Source of the DNA: Dugong dugon
Taxonomy: Eukaryota; Chordata; Mammalia; Sirenia; Dugongidae
Assembly (NCBI GenBank): GCA_030035585.1
Contig: CM057468.1
Location: 56,478,145 to 56,542,144, forward strand
DNA: 64,000 nt
Reading direction: 5' to 3'
A model generated the notes under the pieces. That model had not been told where the DNA came from. It worked only from the letters and a program-made list of their open reading frames with translations, and did not search any database. Of this stretch, positions 56,366 through 64,000 are shown one piece after another; positions within the stretch are counted from its first letter, which is position 1, and every line of letters starts with the position of its first letter. A program made the translations under genes and the position numbers.

Positions 56366-56893
56366 TTGGGGACTAATAAAATATTATAATGCATACAGAG
56401 CTTTTGAGATTTTGGAAGCACAACGCTTCATTACATTGTTGGGCCCAGGAAAATTCTACTGGTGGTTCATGGAAGGATGTGCTCTATAGGTTTAATCCAG
56501 GGAGGAATTGTTTCCTCAATTCTCATTTCGGGAAGAGATAGTCATCACATGTCTACATCTCCCAGAACAAGGAGTACAACATGGAGCATCATGCCATTGA
56601 TCCACACTATGATTTTCTAAGCACACCTCTACTCAGCATTTTGGAAAAACAGTTTAACCAAGGAAGGCTGCATTCTTTTGGATTATTAAAGAAAAACATT
56701 TGTTCGAACCTATACTATGTCACAAAGGCCCACATATCATAGCACTATTTTATGACTTCTGAACGTTTTGATGCAAATAATACTTTCTGTTTATCTGCTC
56801 ATTTGTGTGTTTTTACTTAGGCTTTTTCTTTCTTTTTCCTCATTTATATATTTCAGCCTAAATGGGCATCCTAAAGACACTGGTTGAGTCCAA
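56366..56893. other. Unique intronic sequence
   Basis: Nothing recognised. Confidence 0.5.
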
Positions 56894-56955
56894 AACAAGA
56901 CCAAAGCTATTGCTGTCCAGTAGATTCTGACTCATAGTGACCCTACAAGTTGGTT
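56894..56955 (-). mobile_element. AfroSINE 3' fragment
   Basis: Tail only: ccaaaacaagaccaaagcta, ttgctgtccagtagattctg, actcatagtgaccctac. A heavily 5'-truncated insertion. Confidence 0.78.
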
Positions 56956-57834
56956 GAGTACCAGTATATATACAGTAAAATTAAAGAGCATTTTAAGGAC
57001 ATATGCTGACTTATTGCTTTGATAGCTGTGATATCTTTAGAATAAATACGTGATAACCACAGGCTATGGTTCAGTAAAGTTCAGAACATCTGTACACCTA
57101 GAACCATTATTTTTTGAAATAAAAAATGACATTGCTATACCATGATACCTATAGGGTATACTTCCAAAGCCACTTTTTTTTTTTTTGAACCAGCAAAAGT
57201 AATACATTTTTATGCATACTATCTTATTTCAGAGGGTGCTCTCTCATCTCAAAGGGCACTCATGTTACTGAAACTCTCCCTTGTTGACATAAACTAAATC
57301 AATTCTCTCCTTTTTTTCCCTCAACAACACAGTGATGAATAACAAATGAGGTCTTAAACTTTGTAATTCCACAAATGCATTTACTCATAAAACCAATTAT
57401 ATGCTCACACTACAATTAGCTGCTAATTATGAGTTATAAAAAATCCATGTTTTTAATGTATCATATCTGATCTAAAGTAAGTTTGAGAGATATGCACATA
57501 TTAAGCTGAAACAAAAGACATGCAGTAATGTAAAATATCACTAATCTGCAATAATTTTGAATGGCAGTAATTTCACCCTAAGAAAATTCACTGAGTTATT
57601 TAATAGTGATATCAAAGGAAACTGACCGTCTCTTCCCTTTTCCTCGTCTCTTGTTGATTCTGTTTCCCCTCCCTTCTTCCTTTGTCTTTATATGGTGTGT
57701 TATCTAAGAACTACCCAGATCCAAACAGTGAGGAATGGAAAAGAATCTGTAGAACAGAGTTCACTGAAGTGTTCAGTTTATGTGATAGTATATGATCACA
57801 GTGTCTAATATACATTGCATTTATTTCATTTTGC
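56956..57834. other. Unique intronic sequence
   Basis: AT-rich; nothing recognised. Confidence 0.5.
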
Positions 57835-57935
57835 TTAGCTTGACTGTGAGAATCGTAAGGACAGATGTGTTTCATTTACCACTGTATCATCACTATCCAG
57901 CAGGTATTCGATTAATGTCTGTTGAACTAATGGTG
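57835..57935 (+). mobile_element. L2/MIR-type 3' end fragment
   Basis: tagcttgactgtgagaatcg, taaggacagatgtgtttcat, ccagcaggtattcgattaat and gtctgttgaac: the sense 3' end of an L2-like element. Confidence 0.55.
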
Positions 57936-57974
57936 AATGGTTTAAAATGCCCACCAAGTTTTCTATCTATATAT

Positions 57975-58190
57975 CAGGATTTTTCAAACTGTGTTCTGTG
58001 AAATGCTCATTTCCCATGGTACTAATATATATTTTGGGAGACAAAAGCCGAGTGAGAGGGAGAGTTCCATGTTCAAATAGTTTTTGGAAATGAGTTAAAT
58101 AATATAAAATAGATTTCCTTACTGCTGGATTTCTTAAAGTCTTTAATAACTTTTGCAAATTATATATCTTCAAGAGATTTTCACCACAGA
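57975..58190. mobile_element. Possible hAT-type MER element
   Basis: ggatttttcaaactgtgttc followed by tgtgaaatgctcatttccca resembles the CAGnGTTTCTCAAACTGTG start of Charlie-type MER elements. The right end is unclear. Confidence 0.35.
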
Positions 58191-58437
58191 ATATGTTTTC
58201 TTATTGAGAAATAGTTATTAACATCTCCTGTCTAGCATTTAGCAAAATGTAGTTTGGCAAATACTTTTTTTTTTTTTTTGGTACCTCAAATTTAGAACCG
58301 TTATTGGGTTGTTTGGTCTCCCAAGAACGTTTTTGTGCTTAATGAAAATAAATATATTTTGAATGAACTGAGTATTCTATGCTTCTTTCTTCTAGTCTGA
58401 AGTGACATCATGTTCCTCACTGGCAAAAATCTGTCAA

Positions 58438-58623
58438 AACCAAAAAAATAAAAATAAACGAAACCAGTTGCTGTTGAGTCAGTTATGTGTTTCAGAGCAG
58501 AAGTGCTGCATAGGGTTTTCAATGGCTATGACCTTTCAGAATCAGACTGCCAGGCCTTACTTCTGAGGTGCCTTTGGGCGGATTCGAACTGAGCGCTTAA
58601 CCATTTGTGGTACCCAGGGATTC
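58438..58623 (-). mobile_element. AfroSINE, with target-site duplication
   Basis: Reverse, long subtype: ccagttgctgttgagtcagt tail, gggttttcaatggctatgac and ggcggattcgaactg middle, gtggtacccagggattcc head. The duplication caaaaatctgtcaa is perfect over 14 bp (58424-58437 and 58624-58637). An internal deletion lies near the tail. Confidence 0.92.
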
Positions 58624-58637
58624 CAAAAATCTGTCAA

Positions 58638-59929
58638 GGGCCTCGTTATTTCTCTTAGGGGAGGGAAAAGGGTGGAAGTTCAGTTGTCTTCCCAATTCTG
58701 AGTTCTCTGGGCTCTCGATATGGTTCATTAGGCCCAAAACACATCATCCTGGTGGAGTGCTAGTGCCCAGTCAAATCTGTGCATAAGAATCCTCAAAAAG
58801 GAATACCAAATGAGGGGTCACCAGGATCATGCATGAAATTGAAACACATTAACATCAATTTACTTAAACGCAAAAATGATTGACTTTTTTTTTTTTTCCA
58901 TAATGAGCCAAGTCTCACGGATTCACTCATGACTTTTCTACCCAAAAGGTGAAAAAGGGCAGGAAATAGGCCTGGACTTCATGTTCCTTGGCCTTCATAG
59001 CATGACCATACCTCCTTGTCTGAGAAGGCTAATGGTTGAATAATTATGAATTCACTCAGAAGCATAATCCATCTTAACCAATGGGACCAAGAGAGCAGCA
59101 GCAGTGAGCTCGCGGAGGACAGAATCTTTGGTGACACCATGACTGACCCCTAAGAATGAAACTTCCTCACTTTTGCTTCTTGGCTTAGCACTGGATTGAA
59201 GGCACTTTTGTGTAACCTTTTTGTAAGAGACTCTAGAAGCTGGGATTTAATTTTGTGGAGTCTCCAGAGGGGTCTTTATTCCTCAGGGTGTTAGGACAAC
59301 TCTCACACCACAGGAGGGTTCCTCACTTATTTCCACGTCAAAGGGGCATTAATAATAATCCACCTTATTACAGAATCCAACCAGGCCTTTCTGGTGTGAT
59401 ATCAATTGAGAGGGTTTTTTTTTTTTTTTTTTTTCCCTTCAATATATCATGTGCAATCATTGCAGCCCCTAAATGTTCTCTTTGCAAAAAAAAAAAAAAA
59501 AAAGGCACAAACAAAAATGTTTTGAAAAGTAATCACTTGTTTAAAAAATGGAAATTGGGCTTCTGTGTTGTAAGGAATGTATGCGCGTAACAGTGAAATT
59601 CAACACTGGTAAATGATCTGACTACCTCAAAGTGAAGTTTTTGCCTTCCTACACTGGCCTTTAACCCTGCCCTTTCCTCCAATCTGAGAAGAGCTGATGT
59701 TGATGGAACATATAATGGCCCCTTTCCTGTGTAGTAAAGTCAGCAATAAAGCTTAGTAATTAAGGGTACCAGGGAGGCCCAGCCCAGCAGGCCAGTGGTG
59801 TGGCGAACACTTTTAGAACTTCAAACAATATCAAAGTCACTGAGAAATGGGCCCTAGCTCAGTTCTGGTTTGAATTAAGCCTCACTTCCACACGCACTTT
59901 TCAAATCCAAGCTCAAACAAGAAAGCCAA
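58638..59929. other. Unique intronic sequence with homopolymer runs
   Basis: No repeat family recognised. T run at 59413-59434 and A run at 59486-59503. The 111-codon plus-strand frame across them is low complexity. Confidence 0.5.
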
Positions 59930-60420
59930 GGCCTTCTGGATTTCATTAGAGCTAATTATCTTATCTGTTTCATCTCAGGCCTGACCCTAAGGCTGGCAAA
60001 CAGCTATTCAGTGCATTTGTGTGGTTGTTTGAGAAAGCCTCCAGTCAGCCAATGGCCCGAGGACCTGCTAATTAAAACACGGTTGCCCCCCTGCCTCTAG
60101 TGATTAAATATTTTCAAGCTTTTGTAAATAATTTTTCCATTCTTTGCCCCAAGCCTCAAAGGTCCAATACATGCAGTAATTTATTTAGTTTGTCAGAGAA
60201 TACTGTTGGAAATAGGGTCATAATGGAACCTTTGGAAACTTTTATATGTCTTCATACTTCTGAAAGTGACAGTTTATAAACCAGCGAAATGTGTATACTG
60301 TTTCTGATGTAATTATGTCCTAATGGCCTTTCTCCTTTTGAAGTGATATAGTGTATAACAACAGGCTTACATTTTGTCAATAATCATATTTCCTCAAATG
60401 TCAACATGATATCTAGAGTG
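59930..60420. promoter_or_regulatory. Candidate conserved enhancer block
   Basis: Repeat-free block dense in developmental transcription-factor words: gagctaattatcttatctgt (homeodomain TAATTA plus GATA AGATAAG in reverse), cagccaatggcc (CCAAT), ctgctaattaaaac (LIM/homeodomain), tgtaaataattt (forkhead GTAAATA), cctcaaaggtcc. The clustering, with no mobile element nearby, is the best enhancer-like signal of the window. The HDAC9 locus is known to hold TWIST1 enhancers. Assigning this block to that role is inference. Confidence 0.4.
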
Positions 60421-61139
60421 GGGAGTTTAATGAGATCATTTAAGTCCTAGAAATTGTATCAAGGTACATTGCCTTTACGTTTTTTGCCTGAGGGTGGGTC
60501 ACAGTTGCAAAGGCTAGTTTGAGAAGACAACTGATCCAACTCTTGGTTGTTCTTTGTGGCAAGGACCTGCTGTGAACACTGTGAATTCTCTCCAGAGCCA
60601 ACTTCTGAGAGCGCAGTGAGTGATATAATGTCAGTTCAGAAAACAAAACAATATTCAGGAAGGAGAAAAACTTGTAGAATGAAAATAACTGAATTAAAAC
60701 CTTTTCCCAGAACTAACTTATATTCAAGATGATCTGAGCTTGCAATCCTCTTGCAATTGGATTGTGAAAGGGGGTGGGGGTGGGGGCATTAAGAACGTTC
60801 TTTGTAGTCTGATACATACTAAAGAATACACAAGCTTGGTAAACACTCCAGAAAGCCCACCACTATCCTTCTAACACATGGACTTCCCTGCCTCCCATGC
60901 TGTCAGGCTTGACATGGTTACGTGTACTAAAGTGCATGTAACTCCAGACAAACTTCCTATACCAAAACACGGACAGAGCCTATGGACACACACAGATACC
61001 TCTCTTCCCACATGCCCAGGCTTGTCCATGCAGACTCACACAGCACTTCTAGCCAATCCAGTTATGTTTTACTGGCGGAAAATAAAAACTTGGGGTTTTG
61101 TGGTGGTGGTGTTGTTCTTTTTGAAGTATTGCAAGGAAA
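60421..61139. other. Unique intronic sequence
   Basis: No repeat recognised. A G-rich run (three groups of five G) lies at 60770-60786. Confidence 0.5.
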
Positions 61140-61500
61140 AATGTCTGCAGTCTCATTAGCTGTATCCAGTGTTCGCTAACACACCTATGAAAAAGAGCTA
61201 TGGGATTGAAAAGCCCTGCTTCTGTTGCTCTTAAAATGACACATTGGTCATATCCTAAATAACAGGCTTTTAATAAAAACATCCACCAAAGGCAAACAAT
61301 TAAACAATACATAAAGCACCAGGGGGCAACCTCGTGGTTCAGTTACAGTCTGGAGCCTTTCCAAAGGAGAACATGTGTGTATTTTACAGGGAACAATACA
61401 GTCTCCAAAGTTATTATAAAACGATGAAATTTTAAATCGGGTCATATAAGCCCTTCAGGCTTGGTGCAGGATTTTATGCTAGGTTCTGACAAGGAGATGC
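61140..61500. promoter_or_regulatory. Candidate conserved block around a CTCF-like motif
   Basis: Repeat-free stretch (tgtctgcagtctcattagct, aaaggcaaacaattaaac, gggaacaatacagtctccaa, gttattataaaacgatg) enclosing the CTCF-like site. It has the mixed-complexity texture of conserved non-coding DNA. Confidence 0.35.
61316..61334 (+). promoter_or_regulatory. CTCF-like binding motif
   Basis: gcaccagggggcaacctcg contains the CTCF core CACCAGGGGGCA. It is the only strong match noticed in the window, and it lies in repeat-free sequence. The G-rich core reads on the plus strand, antisense to HDAC9. Occupancy is unknown. Confidence 0.55.
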
Positions 61501-62206
61501 TTTCTTTACATTCTTATTTCTTCAAAGGCATGCTTAGAGAATTATATCAAATATAGTATGTATCATTGCTATTTTAGAGGACAGATAGATGAAATGCTAA
61601 CTCATTAACTTTAAAAAAATATTGGCACTAGTAAGCTAGAAGGTAAGTGATCCTTCTTTAATTAAGTCAATATTTTTCATTTGGATTCTACATGTAATCA
61701 TTTGATTTTTTTTTATCAATTGTCACATTCTCAAAATATTAACAAACTTCTGGCAGATTTCAGTTTTCTGAATAGTTTATGATTTAATCAGATAATTTAA
61801 ACTGAATTAGTAAAATATGCCACACACCACATTTTATTATTTCTGTCCCTGCCTTTTCCACAGGCTGTGACACTTAGTGTAACTCTATTTATTGCAAAGT
61901 CACGTATCACTGAATAATTTCTGCCATGGTATTTGCAGTTTGGAAATTCTGGAACATAAAAGGGACTTAATAGTGTCAGCAACCTGTGCAAGGTAGAGGA
62001 CTTGGGTACTTAAAGCTAAGTCAGAGGCCTGCTGTAGTATAGTAGCTCTCATGTCTAAGAGACTTTTTCTGAAACTAAAGGCCAAGAGGAGTTGAGGGGC
62101 CAAGCCCTCTTTAAGCTACAAAATTTTCAAATTGCAAATCTGCTCCATTCTTGCCTTGAGTTCCAAATAAACTCCTCCTTATTTCCTTGCCTCTTGTCTA
62201 CAGTTA
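61501..62206. other. Unique intronic sequence
   Basis: AT-rich; nothing recognised. Confidence 0.5.
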
Positions 62207-62362
62207 GGAGCCCCAGTGGCACAGTGGTTAAGAGCTACAGCTGCTAACCAGAAGGTCAGCAGTTTGAATCCACCAGCCACTTCTTGGAAAGCCTATGAAG
62301 GCAGTTCTACTTAGCCCTATAGTGTCACTATGAGTTGGAATCAACTCAAAGGCAATGGGTTT
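62207..62362 (+). mobile_element. AfroSINE, short subtype
   Basis: ggagccccagtggcacagtg head, gctaaccagaaggtcagcag, cttcttggaaagcctatgaa, gagttggaatcaactcaaag tail and a T-rich end. The flanks gtctacagtta and gtctgctgttacag suggest an imperfect duplication. Confidence 0.9.
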
Positions 62363-64000
62363 TTTGTCTGCTGTTACAGTAAAAATGCTCATTTGTTTTT
62401 GATATTCAGTCCATTTCAGTAATTCCAACATTGTTTTAATTTCAGGAAGTTATAAGCCAACAAAAATATGTATCCTAGATGGACCTACATTTTGTTCTCA
62501 AGTACAACAATATGTATCTCTAACAAGAACAATCAACAATATGTAGGTGGTATTTTCTTGATGGCCTTTGCTACAGTTGTTTTAGAATGCTAAATATCCT
62601 CACATTGAGACGAAGATAGATTTAAAATTCTGCAGAACTTGAAAGCTGACTGAATCATTTATCTCTCCTCTTCTCCCACCTACTTTTTAAATTGCAAAAC
62701 ATGAACTGTAATGGCAAGAATATTATTTTCTAGGCCTTTTCCATAAGAAGCATCTGTACAAAGTTTATAAGCTCGCTGCCCTCCACCAAGGTTTACAGCA
62801 GCAATGCTACTCTTTGGAAGAGAAGATGTGTAGCCAACCAATACCCCGTACTGCGGTGCCCACAAGAAAGATGGGCAGATGTGTAACAGATATAAGGACA
62901 AGTCCTCACCCTTCTAGAAGAGTGCCAGAGGAGTTTAAATGTCTCCATAAATGAGAACAGATGTTGATTTACAAGTTTCATCTACATGACATCAAAACAT
63001 TTGGATGAAAAATGGAAAATTGAGTCTATCATCCAGATGTTTGATGTCACGCAAAGACTTGAACATCTTTCTGAAAGTCTTGTCCACCAGAAAATACTGT
63101 GAACTCCATTCCTCCACCTCAGAAGTAACAGCTGAGCAGACTTTCTGTTAAAAAGAACTTCCAAAAGGACAATTCTTCCACTTGGGAAAGTCAATAAGCA
63201 AATTCCTATTAGGAAACCATTACACTTATCTACTTCTCAAAAAAGGGACTACAAGTTTATTTTTATGGTATATTAAAACAAAAACTCTATCGCTTTTTTT
63301 CACATGGTCACCTCAATAAATCTAGTTATCATAAAGTTTTGGTATAAAGTCATAGAAAGGGAGAGGAGTTACTTAGTTTCAAAAAAACATAGCCACTCTA
63401 ATACTCAAAGGCATTTACATTTGGTTAATAAATAGCTGAGAGGGTTTAATGAAGTAGAGTGGAAGTGACTTTTATTTTGATCAGTGTTCTATCTTGCCAG
63501 TAAATTAACGATAATTTAAAATATTCACTAATACTGTGAAAGAAGTGTGGCTCCATAACTTTTTCATTACATTTATCTCCCATTCTGGCTATAATAATTA
63601 ACTTTACAACAATTCCACCATTATTAGATGAAATGAGATGATTTAAGCAGATGAACTGATCTGAGCTGCTTGACATTCCAAAAGATTTGCTATCTGTGGC
63701 CTTGAAAGCTTCACAATAATATTTCTTGGAAAGATTTCATATCCTGATATCTTTGAGTATTACACATACGTTGGGAAGATTTTGTATAAGGCAAGGATTT
63801 TATAATCCAGTATTTCATCTAGAAAATAAAAACCAATCATTTCTAAGCATACAAATTACCTTCTTCCTTGGAGAACTGCTAGGGAAAAGAGCTAACTAAA
63901 CATAGCCATTCATATTATTTGGAGAACTGTGTAACTGCTACAGTAAATTCTTGGAGATTTTTGGCCTCAGAACTGTTCTAAGGCATGAAGAAAAAATGTT
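62363..64000. other. Unique intronic sequence to the window edge
   Basis: No mobile element recognised. 62780-63200 is complex and repeat-free, with several open frames but no HDAC9 exon motif. It may include conserved non-coding sequence, but nothing specific can be supported. Confidence 0.5.

Larger units (their letters stand above)
28013..64000 (-). other. HDAC9: HDAC9 intron, 5' side of the exon (partial)
   Basis: Intronic sequence upstream of the exon in gene orientation, at least 36.0 kb, running off the right edge. The preceding exon should end with codons for a segment such as GDVEYLEAF. I searched the reverse complement of that and of the IAWTGG stretch and did not find it. This intron holds the large L1, the solo LTR and the repeat-poor 51-64 kb segment. 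Confidence 0.82.

Noticed and set aside
60770..60786. Possible G-quadruplex
   Set aside because: Only three G runs (five G each) occur together. A fourth run close enough for a standard intramolecular quadruplex is absent.
1..64000. Neighbouring HDAC9 exons (segments with IAWTGG, DVEYLEAF, GHLTKQLM, GGHDLTAICDA)
   Set aside because: Searched by eye on the minus strand and not found. They are expected to lie outside the window given the large introns.
1..64000. CRISPR arrays, phage, operons or bacterial defence systems
   Set aside because: No regularly spaced repeats, ribosome-binding sites or dense coding. The sequence is mammalian intron.

Overview
This window is vertebrate, mammalian, non-coding chromosomal DNA. 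Its dominant repeat is a tRNA-derived SINE whose head, middle and tail (tggttaag...ctaaccaaaaggt...gttcgaatccacc...tatgagtcggaatc) match the AfroSINE family of afrotherian mammals. It also carries L1s with the matching lineage-specific 3' UTR and two RTE-type LINE ends. Together these point to a paenungulate, most likely an elephant. There are no bacterial-style genes, operons, CRISPR arrays or prophages.

I can support one real coding segment. It is a 119-bp exon on the minus strand (27894-28012) of HDAC9, a class IIa histone deacetylase. It encodes the zinc-binding AGFDALEGH stretch of the catalytic domain and is bounded by a good 3' splice site (28013 upward) and a consensus gtaagt donor (27888-27893). 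The rest of the window is two large HDAC9 introns: at least 27.9 kb on the 3' side of the exon (1-27893) and at least 36.0 kb on its 5' side (28013-64000). The neighbouring catalytic-domain exons were searched for and not seen.

Layout, left to right. 1-5 kb: AfroSINEs, a MIR and a composite minus-strand L1. 5-11.6 kb: mostly unique intron with microsatellites, a SINE fragment and an RTE LINE end. 11.6-15.5 kb: an old L2 LINE (plus strand) broken by an AfroSINE, a young L1 and a hAT-type MER element, then a nested SINE pair. 16-23 kb: MIRs, SINEs, an L1 tail, a MER5A-like element and the second RTE end. 23.5-27.3 kb: unique intron, then the exon. 29-34 kb: SINEs, an L1M remnant and HAL1 (half-L1) remnants. 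34-37 kb: L2 pieces, one carrying a solo MaLR/MLT1-like LTR. 38.67-44.09 kb: a 5.4-kb L1 (minus strand) with 5' UTR, ORF1 and target-site duplications, but lacking the reverse-transcriptase part of ORF2. 46-50.5 kb: a SINE dimer, L2 and L1M. 51-64 kb: repeat-poor sequence with several candidate conserved regulatory blocks and one strong CTCF-like motif.

The most useful results are the HDAC9 exon, the internally deleted L1 with intact ends, the time-ordered nests of insertions readable from their target-site duplications, and the candidate regulatory blocks. Those blocks matter because the HDAC9 locus is known to hold distal enhancers for the adjacent TWIST1 gene. I found no clear sign of a wholly new biological system.
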